A stretch of 64,000 bases of DNA from Planococcus circulans (GTDB taxonomy: Bacteria; Bacillota; Bacilli; Bacillales_A; Planococcaceae), in the NCBI RefSeq assembly GCF_020023385.1, contig NZ_JAIQCL010000001.1:124001-188000 (forward strand), read 5' to 3'. A program made the position numbers and the translations under genes. The notes under the pieces are model-generated. The model worked only from the letters and a program-made list of their open reading frames with translations, had not been told where the DNA came from and ran no database searches. Shown here piece after piece: positions 52,141-61,646 of this stretch (the first letter of the stretch is position 1; every line of letters starts with the position of its first letter).

Positions 52141-53917
52141 TATTCTTCAAAGGAAGTAAAAAGACAAATGAAGTTCCCTGTCCCATTTTACTCTCTGCAT
52201 AGATTTTGCCTTCATGCGCCTGGATGATATTACTGGCAATTGCCAGCCCAAGTCCAGTTCCGCCTTTGCCGAGTGTTCTGGCCTTATTCGCTTTATAAAA
52301 ACGTTCAAAGACGAACTCCAGATCTTTTTCTGAAATTCCTACTCCATTATCATTAATGGATATTTTCGCATACTCCTGTTGTTGTTCGACACGAACCACC
52401 ACTTGCCCTCCTTCGGGTGTATGGCGGATCGCATTATCTATCAGATTGGTCATAACCTGTTCAATTCGATCTTGATCGATTTCAATGGCTGACCAATCGT
52501 CGATTGTCGTTTCGAACAATAGCTGGACTCCGTTCTCCTTAGCAATTTGCGAGAATTTAAGTGTCATGCGCTCAATTGCCCCATTCAATTGGACAATTTC
52601 TTTGTAAAGCCTCATATGACCGGATTCCATTCGTGCCAAATTCAATAGATCGGTGACTAAACGCCCCATCCGCTGTGATTCTTCATAAATGATTTTGGTC
52701 ATTTCACGTCTTTCTTCCTCTGTAGCCCCGACATCGTCAAGAATCGCTTCACTATAACCCTGAAGCATGGCTATCGGAGTCCGTAACTCATGGGATACAT
52801 TGGCAATAAAATCTTCTCTCAGTTTTTCCAAACGGTGCTGCTCCGTCATATTATGCAAAACGGCAACAGCGCCCCGTATGGTTTCACCACTGTATAAGGG
52901 GCTGAAATTAATGGCGTAATAAGCACCTTCAATCTCCAGCTCCTCCTCGATCTCCTCTTCAAAGCCGAGTACATGATCGAGCATATGAAGCATTTCCGGC
53001 GGCAGTGGCTGAGCTTCAGTTGCGCCCTTTTTAAAGACCCATTGCTGCAATAATTTCTCTGCTGGCGGATTACTCAATAAGATGGTTTTATCCTGATTAA
53101 AAGTAATGACTGCATCAGCCATCGATGTCAAAATACTGGATAATTGTTCTTTTTCCTGATTGATCACTTCAACGTGATGCTTTAGTTGACGGCCCATTTG
53201 ATTGAATGCCGTAGCCAATTGACCGATTTCGTCGCTTGAAGTAGCTCTCACTTTAGTGTCAAAATTGCCTTTCGCCAATTCAAATGCACCTTCCCGCATT
53301 TTCCGGAGAGGCGACGTAATTCGGGAAGACAAAAAGAACGCAAAAAACGTCGTCAGCAAAAGAGCGATGAATGCCGACAGAAAAACAATATTAGTGGTCC
53401 GTTCTGCAGTGCGGTCCATCACTTCCAATGATTGATAGATAAATACGACCCCATGCTGCTCTTCTCCAGTCTGCAATGGACTTGCCAGGACAATGTAGGA
53501 CTCCAGACGGTTCTGTTCCGTCAGTGAAGGCAGAAGCATTTCCTTCATCACTGTTTCACTAGTTTCAAATACCTTTTGAAAAGTAGGTTCATTCAATATC
53601 TTTTCACGCGTTTCCGCGCCATTTAAGCCATCATGAATATAATAACTGCTGTCATATGGCTCTTCAGCGATAACCGCATTGGTTTCTGGTCCGATGACAT
53701 CTTCAATGATCCCCAGCGCACCGGACACTTCTTCGTGGTCGTTGAAAATATTCGCAATCATATTCGCTTCGCTGTTCAACGCTTCTTCCACTGTTTCGCT
53801 GTGGTAGTTTCCAAGAAACTCCAAAAGCAGAACTGTCACTATAAAAAGGACAAAGGAAACGAGAAGCAGGATCGTAATCCAGAGCTTCCCGACGACACTA
53901 TTCCATATTCTATTCAT
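52136..53917 (-). CDS. resE: Sensor histidine kinase ResE
   Basis: A 593-residue membrane kinase. TM1 (about 10-33) and TM2 (about 178-200) frame an external domain; HAMP (about 200-250), PAS (about 255-365), HisKA with phospho-acceptor His in FIANVSHELRTPIAML (about 377) and a C-terminal ATPase (NLIDNAIRHTPEGG, DNGVGISEKD, GGTGLGLAIA) follow. It activates ResD under low oxygen or changed redox state. Its ATG overlaps resD by 8 nt. Confidence 0.95.
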   Translation of the reverse strand: MNRIWNSVVGKLWITILLLVSFVLFIVTVLLLEFLGNYHSETVEEALNSEANMIANIFNDHEEVSGALGIIEDVIGPETNAVIAEEPYDSSYYIHDGLNGAETREKILNEPTFQKVFETSETVMKEMLLPSLTEQNRLESYIVLASPLQTGEEQHGVVFIYQSLEVMDRTAERTTNIVFLSAFIALLLTTFFAFFLSSRITSPLRKMREGAFELAKGNFDTKVRATSSDEIGQLATAFNQMGRQLKHHVEVINQEKEQLSSILTSMADAVITFNQDKTILLSNPPAEKLLQQWVFKKGATEAQPLPPEMLHMLDHVLGFEEEIEEELEIEGAYYAINFSPLYSGETIRGAVAVLHNMTEQHRLEKLREDFIANVSHELRTPIAMLQGYSEAILDDVGATEEERREMTKIIYEESQRMGRLVTDLLNLARMESGHMRLYKEIVQLNGAIERMTLKFSQIAKENGVQLLFETTIDDWSAIEIDQDRIEQVMTNLIDNAIRHTPEGGQVVVRVEQQQEYAKISINDNGVGISEKDLEFVFERFYKANKARTLGKGGTGLGLAIASNIIQAHEGKIYAESKMGQGTSFVFLLPLKNM

Positions 53918-54626
53918 TTCCTACCTCAAACTTATAGCCTACGCCCCAAACGGTGACGATCATCTTCGCTGCAGACTCCGACACGCGGTTCAATTTTTCA
54001 CGTAAGCGCTTGACATGTGTATCGACAGTCCGCAGATCGCCGAAGAAGTCGTAATGCCAAACTTCTTTCAGCAAATGCTCCCGGTCAAATACCTTATCGG
54101 GTGCTTTTGCTAAAAAGTATAGTAATTCGTATTCTTTTGGTGTTAAATTCACTTCTACGCCATCAGCAGTGACCCGGTGCGCGTCATGGTCTATCGTCAG
54201 ATGGGGAAAGACAACCAAGTCTTTTGAGACTGTTGAATTAGAGATGGGCGAATAGGCGGATGAACGCCGTAATATCGCTTTGACACGCAACACCACTTCT
54301 CTTGGACTGAAGGGTTTGACAATATAATCATCCGCTCCGGATTCAAAGCCTTCCACACGGTTGGCTTCTTCGCCTTTTGCGGTAAGCATGATGATCGGTG
54401 TCATTTTCGTTTCACGCAATTCCGTAGCAACTTCAATGCCATCTTTTTCAGGCATCATCAGATCGAGCAAAATGCAATGGTAATCTTTTTCCGTCGCCAT
54501 TTCGAGTGCCTGGACACCATTCTCAGCTTCTTCCACCAAATAACCCTCACGTTCCAGATACATCTTCAGCAATCGCCGAATCCGTTCCTCATCGTCCACT
54601 ACCAATACCGTAATCTCTTCAGACAT
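53910..54626 (-). CDS. resD: Response regulator ResD
   Basis: A 238-residue OmpR-family regulator. The receiver domain (1-120) has the phosphorylation site Asp55 in CILLDLMMPEKDG plus the acidic pair DDEE (11-12) and Lys in IVKPFSPRE. The C-terminal winged helix (about 140-235) contains VDTHVKRLREKLNR. It activates respiratory and cytochrome genes in Bacillus; possible targets here are resABC and qcrABC. GGAGGGG precedes the ATG. It has its own promoter, with a terminator after resC. Confidence 0.96.
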   Translation of the reverse strand: MSEEITVLVVDDEERIRRLLKMYLEREGYLVEEAENGVQALEMATEKDYHCILLDLMMPEKDGIEVATELRETKMTPIIMLTAKGEEANRVEGFESGADDYIVKPFSPREVVLRVKAILRRSSAYSPISNSTVSKDLVVFPHLTIDHDAHRVTADGVEVNLTPKEYELLYFLAKAPDKVFDREHLLKEVWHYDFFGDLRTVDTHVKRLREKLNRVSESAAKMIVTVWGVGYKFEVGNE

Positions 54627-54652
54627 GCTAACCCCTCCAACTTTCTTCTGTT

Positions 54653-54681
54653 ATGTATCATTGTACCGATAACTATGTCAA
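54653..54681 (-). promoter_or_regulatory. Promoter of resDE
   Basis: TTGACA (54681-54676) and ATACAT (54658-54653) with a 17-nt spacer on the minus strand, close to the resD ribosome site. Confidence 0.6.
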
Positions 54682-54688
54682 AAATAAA

Positions 54689-54706
54689 GAAAAGCGCAAG
54701 CGCCCG
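54689..54706. repeat. Remnant of the interspersed repeat, copy D
   Basis: AGAAAAGCGCAAGCGCCC, read in the opposite orientation, equals the terminal GGGCGCTT-CGCTTTTCT block of copy C. No other part of the repeat is present, so it is a solo end or remnant. Confidence 0.55.
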
Positions 54707-54738
54707 CTAAATCCAGATGCTGAAACACCTGCACTAAA

Positions 54739-54768
54739 TAAAAAGCCTTTTCCGTTTCCGGAAAAGGC
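54739..54768 (-). terminator. Terminator downstream of resC
   Basis: GCCTTTTCCG/CGGAAAAGGC stem with a TTTC loop (54745-54768), then TTTTTA on the minus strand. It separates resABC from resDE. Confidence 0.9.
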
Positions 54769-54786
54769 CCATTTATTCATCCTGCT

Positions 54787-55971
54787 TTACGCGTAAGAAT
54801 GCAATCCGGCAATGATTAAATTAACTGCCACCAGATTGAACATGATGATCACAAAGCCGATAACAGCCAGCCATGCGGATTTCTCACCTTGCCAGCCTTT
54901 GCCCAAACGCAAATGAAGGTAAGCTGCATAGAATAACCAGGTGATCAAAGCCCATACTTCTTTCGGGTCCCAGCCCCAGAAACGGGACCAGGCGATTTGT
55001 GCCCAAATCATGGCAAAAATCAATGCACCCAATGTGAAGACCGGGAAACCGATAATAATGGCGCGATAGCCAATTTCATCCATCAATTGCAGATTTACAT
55101 TTTTGACGAATGGTTTTAAGAGAGCCGCAATGCGTTTTCTGAAAACCAGGCGAATCAACCAATAAAGAACCGTTCCGACAATCACAGACCAAAGCACGGT
55201 CGTGAGCTTTCCGGCATGCACAAGTGCAGGTGTCTCGATAAGAGGTGTCATCGCATCTTCTGTCAAAGCCACATATTCATTCATGCCGAATATTGGGGGC
55301 ATCGAGTAGGTGATGGCAGCATCTGCACCTTCTTTGTCCACATAAGTAAACTCTGCTTCATAACCTGTTGCCGAGAAGAACGTGCTCACTACTACAAAGC
55401 CAAGAACCAGTACCAGCGAGTACATGATGGCTTCCAGCCAGAAACGCTGTTTGGATCTTTTGGTAAGGTCCACTACTTTCAATAGGTAGATCAGACCGGC
55501 AGCAGCACTGATGGCAAGAATTCCTTCTGCAATAACTACTGTACTGACATGGATCGCCAACCAGTTTGTTTGCAATGCTGGAATCAGTGGGCTGACTTCG
55601 CTCGGGAACATACTTGCAAATGCGATGATCAATAATGCGACAGGTAATACGATCATGCCAAGAACCGGCGTTTTGTATAGAATATACAAAATAATGAATC
55701 CGCCGACCAATGTCATGCCGAAAGCCGTGGTAAATTCGAACATATTGCTAAGTGGTGCATGTCCGGTTGCACCCCATCTAGTAAAGAAATAACCAAGATT
55801 GGCGATGAAACCAATTACAGTGATGGTGATGGCAACTCTGCCCCACCGTTTTTCTGATTTGAACGTTCCTTCTTTATTGCCTTTTACTGCTCCTCCGAAA
55901 ACAAATGTCGCAATTAAATAGGCAATAAAGGCAACGTATAATAAATTTGAGCTTAAATCGGCTAAATTCAT
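54787..55971 (-). CDS. resC: Cytochrome c biogenesis protein ResC (CcsA/CcmC-like)
   Basis: A 394-residue polytopic membrane protein with about eight hydrophobic segments. It has the haem-handling tryptophan-rich motif [20 protein letters not shown] and conserved histidines. With ResB it moves haem across the membrane and attaches it to c-type apocytochromes such as QcrC. The ATG overlaps the resB stop by 4 nt. Canonical length and motifs. Confidence 0.95.
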   Translation of the reverse strand: MNLADLSSNLLYVAFIAYLIATFVFGGAVKGNKEGTFKSEKRWGRVAITITVIGFIANLGYFFTRWGATGHAPLSNMFEFTTAFGMTLVGGFIILYILYKTPVLGMIVLPVALLIIAFASMFPSEVSPLIPALQTNWLAIHVSTVVIAEGILAISAAAGLIYLLKVVDLTKRSKQRFWLEAIMYSLVLVLGFVVVSTFFSATGYEAEFTYVDKEGADAAITYSMPPIFGMNEYVALTEDAMTPLIETPALVHAGKLTTVLWSVIVGTVLYWLIRLVFRKRIAALLKPFVKNVNLQLMDEIGYRAIIIGFPVFTLGALIFAMIWAQIAWSRFWGWDPKEVWALITWLFYAAYLHLRLGKGWQGEKSAWLAVIGFVIIMFNLVAVNLIIAGLHSYA

Positions 55972-57626
55972 GACAATGCTTCACCTTCCTTTTCCGCTTT
56001 CTCTGCTTTGTCGATTTCATCCTGCTGGTCTGTGTAAGCGGGCAGTGACGCATGTTCAACAACTTGATCAAGATCTTTCTTCAAACCGAACCAATTCTTA
56101 TTGGTATGTCCAGCGAGCAAGATCGTGCCATCAGCCTTCTGCTGAATCCAGAAACGGCGATGGTTAAAATACATCCCTTGCGCTACACCGATCATAAAGA
56201 TTAAACCGCCAAGTCCGAGAATCGGCAGCGTGCTGTCTTTTCGAACTGTCAGACCTGAAACATCCCGTGTTTCTACACTCTGGAAAGCTAGTTTATAGTC
56301 ATTTTCACCTAAAGGTTCCACCGTGTTTTGAATCGTAATAAAGCTCGTTTCTCCTTCAGGTGTTTCAGGAGTAGTCAGTTCCACCAGGAATCCAGGATTG
56401 TTCGGCAACGGGGTTGCGGTTTGTGGTTCTCCGTCTTCAAACCCTGAAAAGTCCGGGTAATAGCCCAGTAATTCAACAGTTGAACCACTTTCAAGCTCAT
56501 AGATATCTTCTGGATCTATCAAATCGATGGTCAGTTCACCCAGCGATTCTTCCGTTTCTTTATTGGTCAAAGCGAAGGTCATCGCTTTCAGCTCATCCAA
56601 ACGATAATCCATCTGGTAAATGGCGTAGCCATCAAATTTCAACGGTTGGTTGACTCGGATTGGAAATTCTTTTACGACTTCTTGGCTGTCATCAGCACCC
56701 GGCAACGCATCTTCCGGTTTCTGATACAACACAACATCGGTCTGGTAATTTTTCGCGACCGTGCCGACACGATCCAGCGCTTCGCCGAACACTTCTTCTT
56801 CGCCTTCACCTGAGTAATTTTCCAGTTCGAAGTTCTTGCTTTCCAGATAGTAGCCAGGCACTTCAGGAATGGCTCTGGTTTCACCTTCACGCAGCCACAG
56901 GCTTTCGTCTATATAGAAGCCGGGAATCATACGCAGCATGACGCCAAACAAGAAAATAATCAGGCCGATGTGATTGACATAGGGACCCCATCGGGAAAAA
57001 CGACCTTTTTCGGCTAAAAGCCCATTTTTATCCGTGCGGACATTGTATTTCAATTCCTTCAATTTCGTCTCTGCTTTTTGCAGCGTATCTTCCGCTCCAG
57101 GGCCTTCAGCATAAATGCGCTGTTTGTCCATAAAGCTTGGGTGGCGCAGTACCCGTTGATTTTTCAACGATTTATAAAGAGGGACGAAACGGTCTAAGCT
57201 GGCAATCACCAACGAAATTGCCAACATCCCAACTAACGCGATAAACCAATAGGAGCTGTACAGGTCATGAAAACCAAGAAAATGATAGACGCGGCCAATA
57301 CTGCCATAAGTATCTGCATAATATTCCTGAATCGCAGTTTCTGTAGTCGCAGGTACAAATGCCTGCTGTGGCAAGATCGTACCGATGGCTGCAGCTACCA
57401 ATAGAACGACAATAATGCTGACGCCTACTTTTACACTTGAAAAAAAGTTCCAGATTTTGTCGATGATGGATTTGTTATAGGTTTGGGAACGTCTGGCTGT
57501 TCCTTCGTAGCGCATATCCACCAACTTGCTGTTTTGATCTTTTTCAGTCAAAGACCGCCCGCACGATTCACAGAGCTTCGTGCCGGGCGGATTTACATGA
57601 CCACATTGACATTGTAAATTTTCCAT
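55968..57626 (-). CDS. resB: Cytochrome c biogenesis protein ResB (Ccs1-like)
   Basis: A 552-residue membrane protein. An N-terminal zinc-ribbon ([18 protein letters not shown], about 5-22) precedes membrane segments (about 70-95, 125-145, 205-225 and near the C-terminus), with the large external domain (about 230-470) between. The start is the ATG at 57626 after AAGGAG; the longer frame enters resA. It forms the Ccs synthetase with ResC. Confidence 0.94.
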   Translation of the reverse strand: MENLQCQCGHVNPPGTKLCESCGRSLTEKDQNSKLVDMRYEGTARRSQTYNKSIIDKIWNFFSSVKVGVSIIVVLLVAAAIGTILPQQAFVPATTETAIQEYYADTYGSIGRVYHFLGFHDLYSSYWFIALVGMLAISLVIASLDRFVPLYKSLKNQRVLRHPSFMDKQRIYAEGPGAEDTLQKAETKLKELKYNVRTDKNGLLAEKGRFSRWGPYVNHIGLIIFLFGVMLRMIPGFYIDESLWLREGETRAIPEVPGYYLESKNFELENYSGEGEEEVFGEALDRVGTVAKNYQTDVVLYQKPEDALPGADDSQEVVKEFPIRVNQPLKFDGYAIYQMDYRLDELKAMTFALTNKETEESLGELTIDLIDPEDIYELESGSTVELLGYYPDFSGFEDGEPQTATPLPNNPGFLVELTTPETPEGETSFITIQNTVEPLGENDYKLAFQSVETRDVSGLTVRKDSTLPILGLGGLIFMIGVAQGMYFNHRRFWIQQKADGTILLAGHTNKNWFGLKKDLDQVVEHASLPAYTDQQDEIDKAEKAEKEGEALS

Positions 57627-57639
57627 CCAAAAAATCTCC

Positions 57640-58200
57640 TTATTCAGGTTTGATTTCTTCCATAAACCCTTCAATATCCTCTTCAGTCATTTCACCTGTA
57701 ATGATGCGCTCGATATTCCCTTCCGGATTAACAAGCACTGTGGTTGGCAATGGCCTGATGTTATAGGCCGTCATCACACTTTTTGTTTTATCAATCACTA
57801 CTGGAAAAGACAAACCGTATTGATCAGCGAAAGATTGGACTTCAAAATCTGATTGAGCAATGTTTACTGCGAGCACTTGAACGCCATCATTTGAGAAAGC
57901 TTCATATTGCCGATCCATGGCTGGCATTTCTTTTGCACAAGGTTTACACCAAGTACCCCAGAAATTCAAAAAGACTCCTTGGCCTTCATAATCCGATAAT
58001 TTATGGTCATTGCCTTCAAGATCCACTAAGGCAAAATCAGGCGCTTTGTCACCGACTTCAAGCAAGCTGACATCCTTGGCCGTTGCACTGTTGTAGATGG
58101 TGTAGCCAATTGCAGCTACCAGTATCGCCAGGATGGCTGTTCTCATCACAGCTCTCTTTTGCTTCTTGCTGTTCTTTTTTTGTTTGACCTGTTCACCCAT
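57640..58200 (-). CDS. resA: Thiol-disulfide oxidoreductase ResA
   Basis: Reduces the CXXCH cysteines of apocytochrome c before haem attachment. It is 186 residues with one N-terminal membrane anchor (about 19-38) and an external thioredoxin fold with the active site WGTWCKPCAKEMP (Cys85, Cys88) and a cis-Pro loop (RPLPTTVL). First gene of resABC. A TGT-TATAAT promoter and a ResD-like nonamer lie upstream. Confidence 0.95.
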   Translation of the reverse strand: MGEQVKQKKNSKKQKRAVMRTAILAILVAAIGYTIYNSATAKDVSLLEVGDKAPDFALVDLEGNDHKLSDYEGQGVFLNFWGTWCKPCAKEMPAMDRQYEAFSNDGVQVLAVNIAQSDFEVQSFADQYGLSFPVVIDKTKSVMTAYNIRPLPTTVLVNPEGNIERIITGEMTEEDIEGFMEEIKPE

Positions 58201-58236
58201 ACTTGTTCCTCCTTCGAGGGATATTATGCAAACTTA

Positions 58237-58245
58237 ATTATAACA
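58237..58245 (-). promoter_or_regulatory. Extended -10 promoter of resABC
   Basis: TGT-TATAAT on the minus strand (TATAAT at 58242-58237) is a strong extended -10. The -35 is poor (TTGTGA at a 15-nt spacing), typical of an activator-dependent promoter. It lies about 37 nt from the resA start. Confidence 0.65.
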
Positions 58246-58281
58246 AAGTTTAAACAGTCACAAGTCTGGAGTTTTGAAGTG

Positions 58282-58290
58282 TTTGTGAAC
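58282..58290. promoter_or_regulatory. Candidate ResD box upstream of resA
   Basis: TTTGTGAAC on the plus strand, matching eight of nine bases of the ResD consensus TTTGTGAAT. It is about 52-60 nt upstream of the predicted resA start and overlaps the end of the downstream rluB open frame boundary. Confidence 0.5.
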
Positions 58291-58291
58291 G

Positions 58292-59023
58292 TTAGACGCG
58301 CTTGCCCGTTTCAGCCAAAACACGCAAAAGTTTGACTTCGTGCGCAGAAAGCTCGCGCGATTCACCTGCGTTCAAGCCATGCAATGTCAGGAAAGCGAAT
58401 TGTTCACGGCTCAATTTCTGAACCGGGTAACCGATCGCTTCGAACATTCTGCGGACTTGGCGGTTTCTGCCTTCATGAATAGTGATTTGCACAATCGCTT
58501 TGCCCGTCTTTTTATCTCCAGACAAAAGCTTCACTCTTGCAGGAGCTGTCATGCCATCCTCGAGTTTGATGCCACGTTCCAATTTTTTTAAATCGTCTCT
58601 TTCCGGGATCCCTTTTAAGCGGGCTACATAAGTTTTGTCAATTTCAAATTTTGGATGGGTTAGCATATTGGCGAATTCGCCGTCATTTGTCATAATCAGC
58701 AAGCCGGATGTATCATAATCCAGACGCCCGACTGGATAAATCCGTTTTTCGATGTCACCAAAAAAGTCCGTAACAACTTTCCGGTTTTTATCATCAGAAA
58801 CAGCAGAAATGACACCGCGTGGCTTATACAATAAATAATAGACTTTCTGCTCTTTTTCAAGCTGAACGCCTTCCACTTCAATCTTATCCGTGCTTGAAAC
58901 TTTTACTCCCAATTCTTTGATCGTTTTTCCGTTGACTCTTACTTTGCCGTCCAAGATCAATTGTTCCGACTTACGTCGTGACGCCACTCCTGCATGTGCA
59001 AGTACTTTCTGTAATCTTTCCAT
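58292..59023 (-). CDS. rluB: rRNA pseudouridine synthase RluB
   Basis: A 243-residue enzyme modifying 23S rRNA. An N-terminal S4 domain (ERLQKVLAHAGVASRRKSEQL, about 1-60) is followed by the RsuA/RluB catalytic core with the nucleophile Asp in YPVGRLDYDTSGLLIMTNDG and the motif GRNRQVRRMFEAIG. The ATG at 59023 follows GAGGTGAAC. In B. subtilis dacB, spmA and spmB lie between scpB and rluB; here they are missing. Confidence 0.95.
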   Translation of the reverse strand: MERLQKVLAHAGVASRRKSEQLILDGKVRVNGKTIKELGVKVSSTDKIEVEGVQLEKEQKVYYLLYKPRGVISAVSDDKNRKVVTDFFGDIEKRIYPVGRLDYDTSGLLIMTNDGEFANMLTHPKFEIDKTYVARLKGIPERDDLKKLERGIKLEDGMTAPARVKLLSGDKKTGKAIVQITIHEGRNRQVRRMFEAIGYPVQKLSREQFAFLTLHGLNAGESRELSAHEVKLLRVLAETGKRV

Positions 59024-59280
59024 AAATAAGTTCACCTCATTAGTATTTTTTTCGAAAAGCCTACGTGCTCGTTCACCCTACTGGGATAAACACTGCAGCA
59101 GAAGAAACCAGAGTGTGCAATTGCACATTTCCGGACATCTCTGCCAAGTACTGCAAATGGTTTACAATAACTCGATATGCCGTTCGTTCCTCTCGGAATT
59201 ATGTCACATTTCGCTAAAAAGCGGAAGCGCTAAGCTCAAAAGAAAAGAAGACTGTCAATGGCTCAGCCTTCAGAGAATCT
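59024..59280. other. Non-coding stretch between rluB and scpB
   Basis: About 257 nt without a convincing gene. It includes a repeat remnant at 59216-59236 but no clear promoter or terminator. This is where relatives carry the sporulation genes spmB, spmA and dacB. Confidence 0.5.
59216..59236. repeat. Remnant of the interspersed repeat, copy E
   Basis: AAAAAGCGGAAGCGCTAAGCTC, read in reverse, joins the start block GAGCTT to the end block GCGCTTCCGCTTTTT of the repeat. It looks like a copy whose centre has been deleted. Confidence 0.5.
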
Positions 59281-59871
59281 CTATACTTTCACTTCTTCTT
59301 TAAAGGTTTGCTGAAAATTGGTCATAAAAAGATCTGCGTCTTCATCCAGATCATTCATCGCTTCCTCAGGCAGCGGAGGCAGTTCATCCAAGTTCTTCAA
59401 CCCGAAATAATTCAAAAATTCGTTGGTTGTGCCATATAAAATGGCGCGGCCTGTCCCTTCAACCCGTCCGGCTTCCTGCACCAACCCTTTTGCTGCAAGG
59501 GTGTGCAATGCTTTTTCACTTTTAACTCCGCGCAGATCTTCAACTTCCACCCGCGTGATCGGCTGCTTGTAGGCAATGATTGCCAAGACCTCCAAGGAGG
59601 CTTGAGACAATGCTTGAACAGTGGGATTTTCCACCAATTTTTGAATCGTTTCAGCCACTTCCTGTTTCGTCACCAGTTGAAAAACTCCTGCCAGTTCTTT
59701 GAGACAGATGCCGCTGACAGATTCAGCGTAACGTGTCTCCAACTCCACGATTCCTGCTTGTAATTCTTCAATCTCCGCTTCCGTCAAAAACTGGAGCTGT
59801 TTCATCGTCAGGCCATCGTCTCCTGCCACAAACAGCAAAGCCTCTATTTTACTCGAAAGATTCGTCTTCAT
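59281..59871 (-). CDS. scpB: Segregation and condensation protein B
   Basis: A 196-residue kleisin-interacting subunit of the bacterial condensin (with Smc and ScpA). Two winged-helix domains (about 5-85 and 90-160), with GICLKELAGVFQLVTKQEV, SQASLEVLAIIAYKQPITR and RVEGTGRAILYGTTNEFL. It overlaps the scpA 3' end by 23 nt. Smc itself is outside the window. Confidence 0.95.
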   Translation of the reverse strand: MKTNLSSKIEALLFVAGDDGLTMKQLQFLTEAEIEELQAGIVELETRYAESVSGICLKELAGVFQLVTKQEVAETIQKLVENPTVQALSQASLEVLAIIAYKQPITRVEVEDLRGVKSEKALHTLAAKGLVQEAGRVEGTGRAILYGTTNEFLNYFGLKNLDELPPLPEEAMNDLDEDADLFMTNFQQTFKEEVKV

Positions 59872-60622
59872 ATTCCCACTTGTCCTTTCTCAGTTCCACC
59901 ATCAAGTCCGTGAAATTGGTTTCCTGCTCAACCGCAACTACTTGCCGCTTCATCAATTCCAAAATGGACAAAAATGATACCACTAAAACGGTTTTGTCAT
60001 CAGATGGAAACAGATTACTGAATGACGTACGTCCTTTTGATAACTTCAACTGGTCGACGATTGAAGTCATTTGATGTTTGATGGAAATTTCCTGTCTTGC
60101 GATTCGCGCAGATAATGGCGCTTTTAATTGCTTTCGGCGGAGCATCTTCTGAAATGCCCCGAGCATGTCGTACGCATTCACTTCGAGATCGACCTGATCG
60201 TACGGAATGGCTGCTTGTATTTCCGATAAATCCATTGGGGCTTTCGTATAAATGAAAGAGCGTTTGCTTTCCAACTCTTTCAACTTCTCGGAAGCCTCCT
60301 TGAATTTGCGGTACTCGACAAGCCGCGAGACCAATTCTTCACGGGGATCCTGTTCATCAAATTCATATTCTACTTCATCCAGTTCCCCTTCATGGACCGG
60401 CAGCAGCGTTTTGCTTTTTATCGCAAGCAAAGTGGCTGCCATGACAAGGTACTCACTGGCTTCATTTAATTCCAGGACTTGCATCGCACGTATGTGTTCC
60501 ATATACTGTGAAGTAATCTGTGAAACAGGAATATCGTAAATATCAATTTCCAAACGGTGGATTAAATGCAATAATAAATCTAGAGGACCTTCAAACGCCT
60601 CTACTTTTACTTCATAAGACAT
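59849..60622 (-). CDS. scpA: Segregation and condensation protein A (kleisin)
   Basis: A 257-residue kleisin that bridges the Smc heads. N-terminal VKVEAFEGPLDLLLHLIHRLEIDI (Smc neck-binding) and a C-terminal winged helix (about 180-250) are clear. CAGGTGG precedes the ATG. A TATAAT on the minus strand near 60684 can serve it. Overlaps scpB. Confidence 0.95.
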   Translation of the reverse strand: MSYEVKVEAFEGPLDLLLHLIHRLEIDIYDIPVSQITSQYMEHIRAMQVLELNEASEYLVMAATLLAIKSKTLLPVHEGELDEVEYEFDEQDPREELVSRLVEYRKFKEASEKLKELESKRSFIYTKAPMDLSEIQAAIPYDQVDLEVNAYDMLGAFQKMLRRKQLKAPLSARIARQEISIKHQMTSIVDQLKLSKGRTSFSNLFPSDDKTVLVVSFLSILELMKRQVVAVEQETNFTDLMVELRKDKWEYEDESFE

Positions 60623-60639
60623 GATTTTACCACCTGACT

Positions 60640-60705
60640 GTTAAAATACTCATTGTTCCCGATTAATGGGCAATTAACCTTTATTATAGTAGAAAGGGGA
60701 TCAAA
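60640..60705. promoter_or_regulatory. Divergent promoter region scpA / ypuF
   Basis: The complement of TTATTATAGT contains TATAAT for scpA on the minus strand and TATAGT/TATTAT for ypuF on the plus strand. The -10 regions overlap; -35 boxes are weak. Confidence 0.45.
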
Positions 60706-61206
60706 ATGCATCCACTTCAACATCCGCTGTTTATTCAATACATCATCAATTTTAATCAAGAAAAAGATTTTTTCGAATGCCACGAAGTTGGCGAAGAATA
60801 CTGGAAGTCCATCGCCCCCAAAGACAAGATGCATCCACTTACCGGCTGGATCCAGTTGGCAGTCGGCATGTACCATTGGCGAAGAAGCAATTATCCGGGA
60901 GCATTGCGATCGTTTATCCGCGCAAAGGTCAAATTGGCTTCAGGTGGCGTTTGGGTGGAAGGATTTGATCATGAAAAGCTGATCGGGATCTTAACGGAGT
61001 CGATTGAAGCTGTCACAGAACGCAAACCTTTTTTCGACCAGCAAATTCCGATCATTTCCGAAGAGCTGAAACAGGCTGTGGAAGCCTATTACTCTGAACA
61101 TCCTCTAACGCAGCAGGATCCATATTTCCTTATGCATAAGCATAGGCTACGTGACCGTACTTCCATCATCAGCTTACGTGAACAAAAAAAAAGGCGGAAC
61201 CTTTAA
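60706..61206 (+). CDS. ypuF: YpuF-like conserved protein (DUF309)
   Basis: A 166-residue soluble helical protein of DUF309. The family signature is visible as FFECHEVGEEYW (about 23-34) and the WIQLAVGMYHWRRSNYPGALR segment. GAAAGGGG precedes the ATG. Convergent with ribT and divergent from scpA as in B. subtilis. The metal-like His/Glu pattern in the signature suggests a binding site; function unknown. Confidence 0.85.
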   Translation: MHPLQHPLFIQYIINFNQEKDFFECHEVGEEYWKSIAPKDKMHPLTGWIQLAVGMYHWRRSNYPGALRSFIRAKVKLASGGVWVEGFDHEKLIGILTESIEAVTERKPFFDQQIPIISEELKQAVEAYYSEHPLTQQDPYFLMHKHRLRDRTSIISLREQKKRRNL

Positions 61207-61222
61207 ATTAAAGGTCGCCTTT
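61191..61222. terminator. Bidirectional terminator overlapping the ypuF and ribT ends
   Basis: AAGGCGGAACCTTTAA and TTAAAGGTCGCCTT form an imperfect stem with A-run and T-run flanks; both stop codons lie in it. Confidence 0.82.
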
Positions 61223-61567
61223 TTTTACTGGGCATTTTTTTAGAAATGCTTCGGTTTCTTCCGTTGCCAGCATTTTCCGATCTTGCATGATATCCTGGAT
61301 CTTGTCCACCATTTCATGGCCGATTCCGTCTCCGCGATGCGAAGGATTTACTGACAAATGATGGATCGTATAGGATTCCTCGCCAACTTCCACACCTAAT
61401 AACCCGACAAAATCATCCCCTTTTTTCCAAAGGAATAATTGCCAATCCGGATTTTCTTCATAGATATGCATGGTTTGCTGCAGTTTTTTCAACTCTCGCT
61501 CTTTCGGCATGAACGACATCAGCCCCATAGCGATTTTCTCGAATGATTTTTTATATCTGAATAGCAT
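61208..61567 (-). CDS. ribT: RibT-like GNAT acetyltransferase
   Basis: A 119-residue GNAT-fold protein with the acetyl-CoA motif NPSHRGDGIGHEMVDKIQ (Q/RxxGxG/A). It resembles B. subtilis RibT, encoded last in the riboflavin operon. The ATG at 61567 follows GAGG at 9 nt. ribDEAH is not present next to it; only the synteny with scpA/ypuF remains. Substrate unknown. Confidence 0.85.
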   Translation of the reverse strand: MLFRYKKSFEKIAMGLMSFMPKERELKKLQQTMHIYEENPDWQLFLWKKGDDFVGLLGVEVGEESYTIHHLSVNPSHRGDGIGHEMVDKIQDIMQDRKMLATEETEAFLKKCPVKKGDL

Positions 61568-61646
61568 AATTAAATCCCTCATTTTCGTCTAAAAGCGGCT
61601 TTTATCATACTACTATAGATCTCCGGATAACTCAAGAGAGCATTCT

